Shown: piece after piece, positions 21,701 to 36,700 of the stretch | How the letters are laid out: each line of letters starts with the position of its first letter | Numbering within the stretch: the first letter of the stretch is position 1 | Origin: Heliopora coerulea | Lineage: Eukaryota > Cnidaria > Anthozoa > Scleralcyonacea > Helioporidae | Direction: 5' to 3' | Assembly: GCA_030142905.1 (NCBI GenBank) | Contig: JASJOG010000150.1 | Location: 351,501-415,500 of the forward strand | DNA length: 64,000 nucleotides | The notes under the pieces: model-generated | What the model saw: only the letters and a program-made list of their open reading frames with translations | Told to the model about the DNA's origin: nothing | Database searches by the model: none | Position numbers and translations under genes: made by a program

Positions 21701-24700
21701 ATGACATGTGAAGACATCGAACTCCCAAATGGTATGACCGTGAAGGAGGTGGAAAGTGAAGGACATAAATATTTGGGGATCTTAGAACTGCATAAAGTAA
21801 AAGACAAAGAAATTGAAGGACAGTTTCAGAAAGAATATACGAGACGACTCAAGGCAGTGTTGAAATGAAAGCTAAATGGGAGGAATAAGATTCTGGCAGT
21901 CAACACTTGGGCAGTATCAGTACTACGATGTGGTGCAGGGATTCTGAAGTGGAACAAAGATGAGATGTCAAAGTTGGACAGAAGGACTCGTAAGATGATG
22001 ATTATGTATGGAGCCTTACATCCAAAAAGTGATGCCAACAGGATATACTTATCTAGAGCAAGAGGAGGAAGTGGTTTAATAAGTTGCGAAAGGTGCATTC
22101 GTAGTGAAGAGAATAACATTGGGTGGTATGTGAGGAACAGTATTGAGCCGTTGCTGTAAGTAGTGAAAAGTGCTGGAATTGTAGATGTGTTGAATTGTGC
22201 TAAACCAGAGGAATTCTAAAAGAAAGGTGTGGAAGATGGAGAGAAATCCTGGAGGGAAAAGAAGATGTGTGGACAATTCCTTCGGGAACTGGAAGAAACA
22301 GATGTACAGTAGCTCACAAAAGTGAGTACACCCTTTGCACTTTTGAAATTACTTCACTGCAACTTTACCAGAAGCTGCATTAGTGGCACTGGCATGAAGT
22401 TCATTAGAAGGTAGACATTCTGCGACTTATTTGCACATGCAGAACTGCTATTCCACAAAAACAATGTTATATACAATTGAGAATTCTGAAAACAGTGGGA
22501 ACAAAAGTGAGTACACCCTAGAGACTCTTTGGTATGAAGTTGGCCAACCATGGAAAGATAGCTGCCATGTTTACATTCTTTCTGCATGACTAGACCACTG
22601 CGTTGTGATACCATGTGCTGGTAGGCTATAAATATTCAACCTGAAGAAGTACATGCCTCAGAAATACCACACAAGTAGTTACTGAATAGTCAGCATAGCA
22701 CCTAAGGGGCAAGAACTCTCTAAAGATCTCAAGGATAAAATTGTTGCCCTTCATAAAGATGGCCAAGTATACACGAAGATCAGTACATCCTTGAAACTAA
22801 GCCGCAACACTGTGGCCAAGGTCATTCAGAGATTTGCCAAGAATCGCATGACAGTGAATCAGGGTCGCCAAGGCAGACCTAGGAAGATGGCTGCACGTAC
22901 TGTTCGCCAAGTTCGCAAGCTGACTCTTCAGGACAGACATAAAAGTGCTACTAGTATTGCTAAAGAGATTTCCAAAACATCTGGTCAGACTGTGAGTGCG
23001 CAAACCATATGTCACACACTCCACCAGGTCAATTTGCATGGGCGTCGTCCAAGGCGTAAACCTTTACTGAAGCAAGTCCACAAGAAGGCTCGCAAACAGT
23101 TTGCTGAAGCATATCAATCCAAACCGACGACCTACTAGCAGCATGTCTTGTGGTCTGATGAAAAAAAGATCAACTTGTTTGGATCTGATGGGGTGCAGTA
23201 TATATGGCGACGACCTGATGAACGGTACCAAGAAAAGTGTGTTGTGCCTACAGTCAAACGTGGTGGTGGCATCATGGTTTGGGGCTACATGAGTGCTGCT
23301 GCTACTGGAGAGGTCAAATTCATTGATGGAATTATGGATTCCACTATGTACTGTAACATTTTGAAGGAGAAGATGGTACCCTCCCTGAAAAAGCTTGGTA
23401 AAAGAGCTGTATTTCAGCACGACAATGACCCGAAGCATCGCTTCAAGCGGACCATTGCCTTTCTGGAGAAGCGGAAATTGAAAGTGTTAGAGTGGCCTAG
23501 CATGTCGCCTGATCTGAACCCAATCGAGCCCTTGTGGGGCATCCTGAAACGCAAGTTGGAGGAACGTCGGGTGTCCAACATTAGACAGCTCCGAGAGGTC
23601 ATCACAGAAAAGTGGAAGAACATCCCAGCAAAGACCTGTGCAACTCTTGTGAGCTCAATGCTCAATAGGATCAAAGCTGTCCTGAAAAACAATGGTTCTC
23701 ACACAAAATATTGACATTGGCGCAGATTCTAAGTGACTGTGCTATAAGGGTGTACTCACTTTTGTGGCCACTGTTTTCAGAATTCTCAATTGTATATTAC
23801 ATTGTTTTTGTGGAATAGCAGTTTTTTATGTGCAAATAAATGTCTACACTCTAATGAAATTCATGCCAATGCCACTAATGTAGCTGCTTGGAAAGTTGCA
23901 GTGAAATAATTTCAAAAGTGCAAAGGGTGTACTCACTTTTGTGAGCTACTGTAGATAAGGATAGAACTTGGGACTGAATAAAAAAGTCAGATTTAAAGGC
24001 AGGAACAGAAGCGCTGAGTTTTGCTGCTCAGGAGCAGGCTCTAAGAACCAATTATGTGACGTTTTACGTTGACACAACTGTAAAGTCTCCATTATGCCGA
24101 ATCTGTAATGACAAGGGTGAAAGTGTGAGTCACTTGGTGAGTGAATGTAGTAAACTTGCGCAGAGAGATTGCATTAAAAAGTGACTCGACAACCTAGCCA
24201 GAATTATTCACTGGGAACTGTCTAGATTGTATGAATTGGATAGAGAAGATAAATGGTTCGAACACCAACCAAGCAATGTACTAGAAACGGACAGAACTAA
24301 AACGCTCTGGGATTTCAACATACAATGCTACCATATAATCGAAGCGAGAAGACTAGACATAGTGATTATGGAGAAGGAAGAGAAAGTGTGTAAAATCATT
24401 GATTTTGCAACACCAGGGGATAGTAGAGTGGCAGAAAAGGAAAGAGAGAAAGTCGAGAAATACCAGCACTTGAAGCGAGAAATAGCAAGAATATGGTTTA
24501 TGAGAAGAGTGGAAGTGATACCAGCTGTTGTTGGAGCCCTTGGAACGATGACAAAAAACCTTGTCAAATGGATTTAGAAAATTGGAATAAAGACAAAGGC
24601 AAAACATATCCAGAAAACCGCAATACTCGGGACAGCGAGAATATTAAGGAAGGTCTTAGAGACCTGAAGAGAACTGAAAATGCCTTTGTGATCCTTGGAT

Positions 24701-27700
24701 GCTTGTTGCAACTCGATTTCAATGGGAAGTTACCAGTATATTTATGGTAAAATTTCCTTTCCCCACAAGTTCCCTGAAATGTGCAATGTCTGTTGCGGCC
24801 TTACCTGGCGGGATGCTGGGAGCCCGTAGCAGGCTGAGACCCCTTCCACTGTCCTTAGTTGGGTGGTGTGCGAGTTGTAATAATAATAATAATGATAATA
24901 GTAATAGTGATGGTGATAATGATAGTGCTAGTGATAGTCATAATCAGATAGTGATAATTATAGTGATAATCATAGTCATGGTACTGATGATGGTGTTGGT
25001 GATGGTGATGATCATGGTCATGGTGATGGTCATAGCCACAGTCATAATCATAGTAAAGATGATTGGGATGATGATGGTGATGGAGATAGTGGTGGCAGTG
25101 ATGGTGATGGTAATGGTCATGGTAACGGTCATGGTGGTGGTAATTGTCATGGTAATAGTAACAGTAACAGTAATAGTAATAATGATAGTTATAATAATAG
25201 TAATAGTAACAGTAATAGTAATAATGATAGTTATAATAATAGTAATAGTAATAGTAATAGTAATAGTAATAGTAATAGTAATAGTGATGGTAATTAAATT
25301 TCCTTTTTACTTTCAGCATCCTTTGCCATCAAATCTTCAAATCAACTTGACCCTAACCTGCTCCAGACTATACAGAAGGTACATTACAAAAAATAAATTA
25401 ACCCACTTGTTGTAAATATCCCTGCATTTTCTGAGGGGGAAGGTCAGATTTAGGGTGAACTGCATGTTTCTTTTACCATGTTTTATGACATCGATGGGAC
25501 CGAGAGAGGACAGGGTTAGGGTGGCGAACTTGTCGCCTTGGCCAAGTAGCTGAATGTCGATAGGACAGAGGGAGGTCAGAGTGATGGTGGACGACTTGTT
25601 CCTTTTCCTAAGTCGTGAAACTTGAGCAAGGCGAACAGTCGTATGTGACAATCGTACTGTATTAGGCAGCCTTAACGCTTCGTCGTATGACTCGACCTAG
25701 CACTCGAAAAATAGCCCTGCACTATATTTCTGTGGCACCGTTAATTACATCACGACGCGTTACGGGTTTATTGTGAACGCTAATAAAGAAATAAACCCAA
25801 CGTATTCAGAGTTAAGAAGAGAAATTGCGCATCTCTGACGTGTAGATGTTAAGATCTGGTGGTGAAGAACTTACAAAAGAGCATCCAGTTTCATACAGAT
25901 TACCATATGAACGGAGTTCTGGCAGATAGCAACATTTCTCGGAACCGCAAGGATTTTGCGAAAAGTTCTTGAGGTATAAGGCTCCAGGCGGAATGTAGCT
26001 CACCCTCAATTGATATATGACCAGAGAAGATCAAGGATTTAGTAAAATACAATGGAAATTTCAAAACAAAAAGAAAAACACGGAACCAATCTACTTTCTC
26101 GTAGAAGTAATTCAGATTCAAAATAACAAGAATTACTTCTACGTGAAAGTTTGCTTGATGCGAAAATTAAGCCTTCCTTAAATTCCAACATTGGTTCGGT
26201 GCCTTTCATTTTGTTTATCATCTTATTGGTTAATGTCTTTAATTAGTTTGCACTTATTATCCGCCTGGTAAATCTGTTGCTGATTAAATGAAGTTTCTCA
26301 AATAAATAACTTTCAGTTTCCCCCTTTTTAAAATGAGAACTCCGTATTTTTCATATTAAACAGGTGTACAGTCTGCTCTAGGGAGTCCATTTATTATTAT
26401 CATTGTCGTTTTCATTATCATTATCTTTATCATTATTATAATCTTTATTATTATCATTATCATGGTCATTGTCATTGTCATTATCATCATTATTCTGGAC
26501 TATAATTTCAGTATATCTGTTTCAGTGCTTCCGATCTTAGTGTACCAACAAATGAACTGATCCGGCTGGTCCGATTATATTCCTCCCAGTGGGAAGCGAA
26601 GAGCAACGTTTTCAAGAAGCTCCATGAGGATTATGAAAGGTGAAAAAACGGTTTAGGTTCCAAGTTTATTGAGGTAGATAGGTTTACTGTGATTGGAAAG
26701 TTAAGAAAACGGGTTGTTCCATACATCGTACTTGTCAAATAACAAATATTTTACGTGTGAAATGATGAATGACATCTTTTGCGTTTTGAGCCTAATTAGT
26801 GATGAGACAAACCTCAGGGGACAAGTACGAAAACTATTAAATAAAACAAAATACTTTATTTTGTTTATCAAAGTATGAATGCATTTCGTGGTAGTTGTAT
26901 TTGGCACTCAAACTAGGTTTTGTTCTCTTTACTGATCAAGTCAAATTAACGCTTTTTAACAAATTCGTTTTTCTGTTATTTTTCATTTTAGCAAGCAAAG
27001 ACGACTAGATATTGCTGTGAAAAAATTAGAATTGGTTGGAATTACGGTACGTTTCGTTTCTCAGTTTGGTATGCGTTTAGGAAAAAGTTTAGACCTGGAA
27101 CTTTGTCTGTTCCATTGAGGTGTTCGATTGGTGCTGAGAGACACTAGTTTGAGAACTGATAAGTACTTTGGTGATTGGTTGAATTGATAAGGAACAGTTC
27201 TTAGCGAGTGAAGGTCAAGCGAGATTTTGTTAAGTAAAGCACTGAGGTGGAGAACTCTTCTTCCTTGGCCTGTATCCTTTGGAGAGCAGATTTTAACCAG
27301 GTCTGGCATGAATTATACACTTCCCAAATAATTTCATTGGTATGACCATATCCTTCGTTCTCGATTCTTCATTTCAGTCAGAGAGGATAGAGAAGGAAAA
27401 AAGAATAATGAATTGGGAAAAGATATTCACCAAAGTGATGGTTTGTCTGCTTTATTTGTTTTTAATGGAAATAATATTCCTTTCTACTAATTCAAATTGC
27501 AAAATCGTGATAATGCGTTTAACGAGCGTTTTTCAGCGTATATTTCGTTATTTTTTATGTAGAGCGCTAAAAGTCATGGTCACAGATGGAAGTTTTTGAT
27601 TAATTCTTTAAAAGAAAAAGTTAAATCAGGGTAGGAATTTTGTTTATACCTCAGTAAATTATAAAAAAACTGAAAAAAATTCATGAAAACTGTGCTAGTG

Positions 27701-30700
27701 GGCTTAATATATAATATTTAATTATTATAATATTTAGTAATAGTACTAATACTTAAAAAAACGAATAGAAACAACGACAAAACAAACAAACACAGACATT
27801 GTCCTTGGACAACGCAGACGACTAGGCAGATTCCAAAAAGCACGTTCAGATTGGGCAATAGGGACCTTAAGATCTACGACATCAACTTCAACGACGCGTC
27901 CTTCGAAACAAAATAATTCTTCATGCAAAACAAAGAGGATGAATAATTTTTATTCTCCAGGGCATCCTCAACACCGTCATCGTTCTGCATAAAGTGTCAC
28001 CCAGACCATTTTCACGTCTTGAAGACGGCGTCAGCTCGCAAAGTGAAAAAAGCGGTTCCTTAAGATTGAATTTAACCCGAGATTACAGTCGTTTTAGGAG
28101 GACTGGAGGGTATTAAGAGTCAAAACAAGCCACAAGTATCAAGCACGATGGTCAATAAACTTGTGATTTCTTGAAGTACCGAAATTTTAAAGGACGTCGT
28201 TGTTGAAGTTGACGTGGTAGATCTTAAGGTGCCTAATGTGTTGTAACGATAGCATGAACTTATGGTTACTTGACGCTCTGCTTGTTATGTTGTGTACAAC
28301 AATCAGATTATAAATTCCCACGCCCTCTTTCAGTTAGGCCGCGTGTGTTCAAGTTCTATCATGTTTGGGTCGTTTAGTGATGATACTGATAGCAGATGAG
28401 CACTGTGGGAAATAGTGGTTGGGAACATAATATATTTCAGTTACCTGCCGTTGCTGTAAACAGTTACAGGGTTGGCCATGAATCCACTGCCGTAAAATAT
28501 GAAATGTTGTTTTAAACTATGCACTCGTTCGTAAGGTATATTTTTTACGAATTGTATTTTGAGAATTATGGGCGAAAATTGTACTGCACGCACAAACAGA
28601 TCAAGAGTCACAGTCTAAACAAAAATAGTGTCAACTTTCACGAACTACACCTTTCTCCCTTGGTTCTTCTGCTATTTCTTGTGGGACGTCAACCCTAAAT
28701 GCCAAATTCATGCGTTCCAACTTTAGCAATGCTCGCGGGAGTTCATGCTTTGTGGCCAAGATTTAGTGCTTGAAGACAAGTGCATCAACGATACCGTTTG
28801 TGAAGAATATAACGATGCTGAGATTGACCAAACTGGCTGGATATTCTTTTATTTGTCTTTGGATCGTAGCAAATCAAGTTGCCAGCCTTTTTAAATGAAA
28901 ATTGGGATGTGTTCTCGAATCTGTTGTCTCTTCTTTTGTTTGTCCGTGTGTTTGCATGATGGAGAATTGTACGAATTTTGACTGGTAAACATGGTTGTAA
29001 CTTGTTGTTATTGTGCAGGTGCTATAATGACAAACGATGTTAGAAGTTCGGGACAGTCTTAATGCCAGATCATTGTGTTTTTTAACTCCTGGACGGGAAT
29101 GAAAGCTGTAACCTGATAACAATGAGATGACTTAAACGACAGAATTCAAAACTCAGATTGATAACGAAGGTTACGAAAGTTAACGACCCGTAAATATATA
29201 TCTAAAAATATATATCTGTAGATATATAAAGGTCATAAACTTTCGGAACGTTTAAACCCTGTATATATCTATAAAACCGTTTGATGATTTTTGAATTTGA
29301 ATTTATTAATTAAAAATAGACTTTGCAACCCATAAGGGTTGAAATACGTCCATTGTTTACAATGAGATAGTAAAATACAATTACAAATGTTAGTTAAATA
29401 TGATTTACAAATGGTAAAAATAGTAAGAAATTTATACCTGTAATTACAAAAGAGAATATATAAAAATGTTAAGAGTACATACGTGATCAATGTTCATGAT
29501 GAAGCAGACTTTCTAGGTATTGAGTTTTACGGACCCAATTGATGAGCGAAGGTTGCATATGAATGCGATTCGTAACATTGAGATAACCCGTGAGACGCTT
29601 CAACCTTTAAACTACATAAACTCAGGTTGTGAGCGAATATTACAAATTTAAACTGATTTCTTGAATAACGTATGTGCTGCCTTTGTCGAGGTCATCACGT
29701 TATATTAATAATGGATGAATAATGATTGGTGTTTCAAGTTTAATGCCAAATAATATTAAGAAAACTAGATTTCTAGTTCTATTTATGACAGGGAAATTCT
29801 GTTGGGATTACTGGTTGGAAAAAGTTCGGTGATTGTCTTTTAAACTTCAGAAATACAGATTCAATCGAGACTAAAAATGATTTTTGTGAACTGTCTTGGA
29901 ATTAGGTGCATATGAGTAAGAAAACCTCCTGCTTTGCTGTGGAGAAATGATATGAGCAGGGTGAGATTTCGGGCAAGTGTATCTTAACTTACTGAGTTTT
30001 TACCTTTTGGTTTTTGTCTTTCCAGAGAAATACTTTCAATACCTTTTCCTCCAAATTCAACAGATGAGGAACCAAATTATGGTAAGAGACTGTTTCTAGG
30101 AAACATCTGTAATGAATTGACTTGAGCGGATTTTATAGAATTTCATCCAGTGGCTTGGTGTTAATAGTTATAAATGCTGATGCTTCTCAAGTTTTTATTC
30201 TGAGAAGAATCTCTGAGCTGCTGACCCTAATCCGGGTACGAAACCGGAATGACCACCCCTTCTTGTACCTGCCCAACTGACGAAGCGACGTTATATTTTA
30301 TTACATTGCTCAGATTCTAAAACTGAAACTTATATTCCTCGCCATCACCGGAGAAACGTCAGAAGTTTTAGGCACCAGTCTCTTCTGAGGCGTGAAGCCC
30401 GAAACAGTCGTAGTGGCCGAACTAGTGACGAACAACAGGTACGCTAAGTTACTGGAATGTTTTTCCAGTACACTTTTTCAATTGTAATAGTTATTAAAAT
30501 TTGGCTCTACATCCCACAGAATAAAAAATCTTGCAACACAGCCGTGGGAAAAATGACATGAAAGAGGTTGACAAGGTTGTCCATAATTTCTGATATAAGA
30601 GTTGCGTGTTTATAATGTGAGAGACTGAGTGTTATTTGATCAATTCCGGAATTTGGTGCATTCCTTGAATTATACAATTATTTAAATGTCATTGGAATTA

Positions 30701-33700
30701 AGAAATACCAAATGGACTCCCGTGTTTGGATACTGTGATCCAAACACGCGGGATGTTGCGAGACTTAAGAAAAGTTTTTAGCGTTTGGATCACGGTATAG
30801 AAACACGAAAATCCATTTATTTTTTTTTTAATAAAATAACTAATGAATCAGATGAGAAGCTGTTAACTTCATTAACAGATTCATGAAGGGAAGAATTCTC
30901 CAAAACAAACAACTACCAATCAGAAAGAAGATTAAACAGATCTTTTATAACATAATAAGACTGTTCGTGCAACACAGACACCTCTAAACTTTTGGCGGGA
31001 AATTTTCTGCGCTTGCATACTCTCATCCAAACACGAGTATTAACCAATCAGAGCTCACGTACAATGCACGTTGTTTTATAAAAGAGTGTTCGAGCATTTA
31101 TTTGTGCCTGTTCACTAATAAATTCGGGTAGCGCGAAGGAAAAAAAAGTTACACTTTCGATCAGAGCCATCGATTCCACGCATTTATTTGCGCTTTACAC
31201 ACTACAGCTTGAAATTGTTCTCTTGGGTTTTATGTCGAAGGTCAGATTCATGCCGTAAAGTCTTTAGTTCTGAGTGAGAAAGCTCCCAAAAATACTACTC
31301 AATCGTTGCAAAGTTTTCGTACTATTTTACATTTGCAGTGGCATTGTACTTTTGTATGACATATTCTAGCTCAAACTGAAGTCTGAATTGCCCAACCTGT
31401 CCAGTTAAAAAACTGTTACACCTAACTGTTTACTTCCAACACTTATGCCTGGTGTATTAATTAAATAGCACAACGATATCTTAGCTCAGTATATCATCAG
31501 CTTAATATACAAAAAATGTTCGTGTTTTCACTCAGGTGGATCACGAGGAAGAGAGTGGATTATCTTCTGAGGAGGACCATTCAGGAAAACATGGGCCGAG
31601 AAGTATAAGAAAAATTGCCAATGACCGTGAAACGAGACTGACTTTCACGTCATCAAGGTGAATAGATTAAAAAGTTACCAAGAAGTCATCTGAGGTTGGG
31701 TCATTCGAAGCTAACTTCATCGGTGAATTAAGATTGTTTTCCACTAGGCGGATGTTATCGCGTGAATCGAAATTTTTTTTGTGTGTGTAAATTGAATAGG
31801 TTTCATAAGTTATAGTCGAGAGCCTTTGAGATAAAGGGAAAAGTCGCTTCGTGCGATAAAATTTGGCTAGTAAAAAACAACCTTTAAGTTGGATTTTCAT
31901 CTGGTGCAAAATGTCGCGCGCGCGACTTTTTCCTTTTGTTTTCGGAGCTGTCAAGTGAAACCAAGTGAAAAATTATTGAATTTTAACAATACAACTGTCG
32001 CGCGCGTAACATTTTCCACCAAATGGAAATATGCCTTTACTCCCTATTCAAAAGGTTCGGTTTATTCTGTTGCAAAGTTTGGCTATTCAAAACGTACATT
32101 CACCAAGTATGTCTGCCCAGATAATTATCCCTTAGATAACGAATTAATTAATCCACTAGATTGGACGTATCCACTGTTTAAATAATCCAAGTAGTAAAAA
32201 TAAAATTTGGCTGTGGGTTTTATGAAGGTGGAAGATTATTGTAACCAATCAGGTAAGTGGAGGGTAATTCCATTTAAATGAAGTCCGAGTAAGTCGCCAT
32301 CAGATGGATGACATACAGTCTCTAAAACACCCGAGGGAATTTATTTCTTTTTTTGGATTCAGCGTAGACAAAGCTAATTCCTTATGTTTTGACATACAGC
32401 TTGATCCAAATATCAAAATCATTCAAATCCTAATCCTCCCTTACACCATAAACCCTGCCGTTAATCCTAATCCCACCGCTAACTCTAACCCCCTACGCTA
32501 ACTTTAACCTTCAATTTTACTTACTTTTCTTTACTTTACTTAAACTTATTTATACACGGTGGCCTTTGAGTTGCTTGATTTTAAAAGGGCTGTGTTACAT
32601 ATTTACAAAGGAAGATAAGCCCAAACTATTTTATATTAGTTTTGGCAGTTTCTCAACTTTTGACTTTTTACTCGTTGTCATGAAATCGTTGTTAACAACG
32701 AAAGATATCCAACAGGATTCGAACTTTTTCCAACCGAGGTAGTTTCGTTTAGCTGGTTATATCGGTAATATTTTGCATATGGGAGTGAAATTGTAATACT
32801 TTCATTTATAGGTTCAAGTCGAAATATCCGTTCGAGCGAGAAGGCGGTAAGATTTTTATCTTCAGTCTTGTTGGGCGTGATCACGTATGGCCTGCAAATA
32901 TGCTTCACTCTTCTGTGTGAAGGTCTTACTATATCGTATTGCAGGTTCGGACTGGTCATTGTGCCATTGTGGTATAGCAAGATGGCACTATCGCCCGTCC
33001 AAATCTGTCGTACTGCTGAAAGGCTTTTGGCGATATCAGAAAACACTCATTACAATTTGATTCTTAATTAGTATTCTTTATGCTCAATAGCCTATTCATT
33101 GTGTATATTCATATTTGAGCTGTGCATGACGTAGCATGGAGTGTAAAACTGTAACTAAAATGAAAAAATACTCTATCATGAATTTCTTATAGTATATAGA
33201 TCGAATGTGAATCTGTGGTTCGTAATAAATCAAAATTGTGATACTTTGGCCGCATATAGTAGGGATAGACATCAAGTTGTCAATTGGAAATGCTAGATTA
33301 TAGTTCCATTCATGCATATAGCCCTAGTTATGGTTACCAGTTCTAATCTTGATCTGTGATACTTCCTAATTATCAGAATTCCCACGACGGTTTAAATCAG
33401 AGCGAACAGAAACTCCCATTGGAACGCGAAGTATTAACAGTCCAAGAGCTACAACACATGTACGAAGGTTTATGTCGACGAGAAGTAGTGATGTTCCATC
33501 TTATGGGAAGGTAAATTATTAGCTTAATGCCGCGATAGCTTTGTGGTCGAGCCGAGGAACAAGGCCTTCCTCAAAGGTTCTTGGAGGGATGCCAAAATCT
33601 TAAAGAGTTGGTAAAACACGAAGAGGCGTGAAACGTTTGTCAGAGTTTGTAAGAACGCGACAGTGATTGCCATACACCTTCATTACGTCTTAAAAATCAG

Positions 33701-36700
33701 TGTAGTTGGGTCATTTCACGGATCCAGTCACTTTTGTAGGACAACTGGGAAATGAAGTTGAGAGGAACACCACTGTTAGCTGTATTTAAGCTTGGTTTGT
33801 CGAATTTTCGAAAGTAATTCCAATTTTAGCGAGCCATATTGTAGTATTTAATCTAGTTTTGGTATTATTGTGTATTCCAGTGAGGGATTCAGAAAGTTTT
33901 TCTGAGTAGAATAGCTTGAAGGCATGCGCATAAAGAAACATATATCTACCAAGCTACCACATTTAACTACATCATTGATTAGCAGTAAAAATAAATAGAC
34001 GACATATCGAGACTTGCAGACTGACAGTACATATGTCTACCATCAATATGAACCAGTACATAAATGTAACCTTCGCTCACCATCTGAGTCCATGTAGCTC
34101 AATGGTTAGAGCATCTCACCGGCGATCAGAAGGTCACGGGTTTGGTTTCCATCAGGGACTCAGAAAGTTTTTCTGAGTAGAATAGCTTGAGAGCATGCGC
34201 ATAAAGGAATATCAAATATCTACCAAGCCACCACATTTAACTTCATATTATTGTTGATTGATATCCGTTGTATTAACATTGTTTAGTATAAGTGTCTTTG
34301 AGGACCCTTCTTTAAAACGGTACGTGGTGTGGACATCTTCAACGAAGATTTATTATTACTTTTAGTTGGAAATTTCCATTTTAAACTTCTTAGCATATTA
34401 TTGTTTATCATGTTGGATATTTAAGCTGTGTAATGATGCTACACGTCCACATCCAGAATCTTTTTAGTCACCAAACACAAGTGCCTTGCCCGAGCCAGTT
34501 CTCTTCCAGGGCTTCAAAGGTCTTAGTGAAATTTTGATCGTCAATACGTTCCATCAATAGTCTCTAAACATTGAATGAAAGTTTTGTCTTTCCTTGAAAT
34601 GCTGTATTGATTGGTTAGAGTGTTTGTCAGTGGGCTACTTGATGCAAAGAGACAAAAATACTTCGCATATTTCTTCGCATATTTCATTGGTAACATGACA
34701 AACTGCAGATGTCCCGATACCGAAACGTAAATCGAGAGCACAGAGATATGGATAACGTGATATTTTTTTTTAAAGGAATAGAGGTTCTCGTTCTTGCATT
34801 TTTTTCATACTGCTTTAGACAAAATTGTTCATGAATATGATTAAATTTGCTTCTTTTAGACGTAAAGTCTCAAATCTACACGACTGTTTTAAATAATTTT
34901 CCACGTTACATTATCGGCATTTGTGAATTTTCACGCAATATTTGAAGTACGCACGTAGTGTTTTTTCTGGATTGGTGTGAATGCTTCCCAAAAGAAGGAA
35001 GGCACTCATTCGAGATTGATCCAACGTGAATCTATCTCCGCTTGAATGGACCCTCAAAATAAACAGAAATATTTACCACAAAGTCTGCGCCTCAGTTTTA
35101 AATTTTAAGCCACTCCTGGATCAACTTTTTTTTGTTGCCTTACCTGAAGAACGCGAGAACGCCGCTACCGCTGCATGATCTGAGGTGTAGTAATTTTATG
35201 ACTTCCATATCATTATCTAGAAAGGTGTTTCGTTTTTCGACGAATCTTCTGAAGATACCAAGCCACTAGTTCCTGCTAAGGAAGAAAAATGCGTTTGGAC
35301 TGGCGAGACACAGTACGAAAGGTGAATATGAATCTTCTACTATTTTTATCAGTTTAAAATCTTGCAAGGAGGGACGGCAACGTTTACCCGAAGTAAATTT
35401 TTTAAAGTGAATTTAGCTTGTAACCAGGACTGAACTGAAAAGTCATTCGCCTGGACTTACTGTGTAGTTACATGCACAAGGTAGTCAGTGAGAGCTGTGC
35501 ACTAGTAATAAATGAGTGTTGGTCTTGAATTTTCCTGCTCACAGCTTAATGAAGTTTCTGATCATTTGATTAAGGTTTCTGCACGTTAGAGTTTATAAAC
35601 CAGTCTGCAAAAGAGGTAAGGCCTTTTTAGTTGTCGAAACGTTCTCACGTCGGGGAAATGAACACGTGTACTAATTTGTTATTCCTAAATTATTTTACGG
35701 AAATTATTTATTTTGCGAAATTTAGCGAAAAAGTATGGGCTTTCCGAGCTATTACTCCAAGAAGGCATGTCGTGCACTAGAAATGAGGGAGACAGTGGCC
35801 TTAATAAAACCCAAGAGTGTGTGATATATCTGCGGAAAACTAAGATACTAAATAGTAATCCTTATTATCCAGCGGTTGTGGGATGTTTTTTGTTATGGTT
35901 GAAGGTTGACATCTGGTTCAATTTCCTTGAACAAATGCAGTTCATTTTGTACCAGTCCAAAAAGGAAAGGTACCGTATTTCCACTACTTAACCCCCTAGA
36001 GGCTTTCCTCCCCAGTGTTTCTAGACTGGGAGCTTGTTTGAAGGGGAGGGGATAAATTGAGGCTAAGGCCTTGTTAGATATTTATGTTCTTAAGAAATTC
36101 ATAATTTACATATACGTATATATGTATGATATGACAAAATTGAGTTAAAATGTTTTCGTCGCTACTCTGAGTTTCACGCGCGTAGGTGATCTTCAGGCAA
36201 CTGAAACGCGGATGAAACTCAGAGCAGCGACGAAAAAATTTTAAATTAATTTTGTTACACTATACCTTGCTGCTTTACATTTGATGGTATTGAGCACTCT
36301 CTTGTTTTCCGTCAAACTAACCTTTGGTACGTACATATGTATGTATTATTATGTATGTAAGTACAAACCAACTTTGTGTATTTTGAGACAAGGTCTTTCA
36401 ATATCTTCACTTCTGTTTGCAAGCTCCTGAACCGATATGTACTGTGTGTTTTGGAGATCAAGTGTTCAGTGGTAGAGTTTACAGTACTATTGAAGAAAGC
36501 GGTGAAGCAGATACCCTTCCTGTACCTGAAGATAAAGTTAAGAAGTTTCAAGCATCTATGGAAAATAAGTTAGTAATGCTTAAATGTATTTGCCCGCAAT
36601 AGTATAGTTGCTTTCAAAATCAAGATGACTTAAAACGATGCAAATTAGTGATTGTGAGTGAAGGGATAGAAATCTCGAAAATTGTAAAGGAATATTTTTC

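Larger units (their letters stand above)
19950..24880 (+). mobile_element. Non-LTR retrotransposon with restriction-like endonuclease, decayed and interrupted
   Basis: A single long protein can be followed from about 20098 to about 24670. It has a charged N-terminal part, a reverse transcriptase, a Cys/His knuckle and a C-terminal PD-(D/E)XK-type endonuclease. That layout is the one of early-branching (R2/R4/NeSL-like) non-LTR elements. Frameshifts lie near 20480 and 21200; in-frame stops lie at 21866, 22157, 24181 and 24575, among others. A Tc1 element splits the copy at 22307-23951. After the coding part, a ~200-base 3' UTR ends in TAATAATAATAATAAT (24878 onward), the typical tail. The 5' limit is uncertain. 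Confidence 0.85.

Noticed and set aside
24699..25415. 238-codon open frame rich in Ile/Val/Met and the opposite-strand Tyr/His frame at 24855-25319
   Set aside because: Both run through the degenerate trinucleotide repeat after the retrotransposon tail; the composition is dictated by the repeat.
28725..28893. 55-codon open stretch starting [10 protein letters not shown] after a TTTAG acceptor
   Set aside because: No convincing donor, no phase fit with exons F and G, and no family recognised.
35726..35770. Possible missing exon with [14 protein letters not shown]
   Set aside because: The acceptor is plausible, but the only donor in frame (GTCGTG) is poor and the phase does not link exons L and M.
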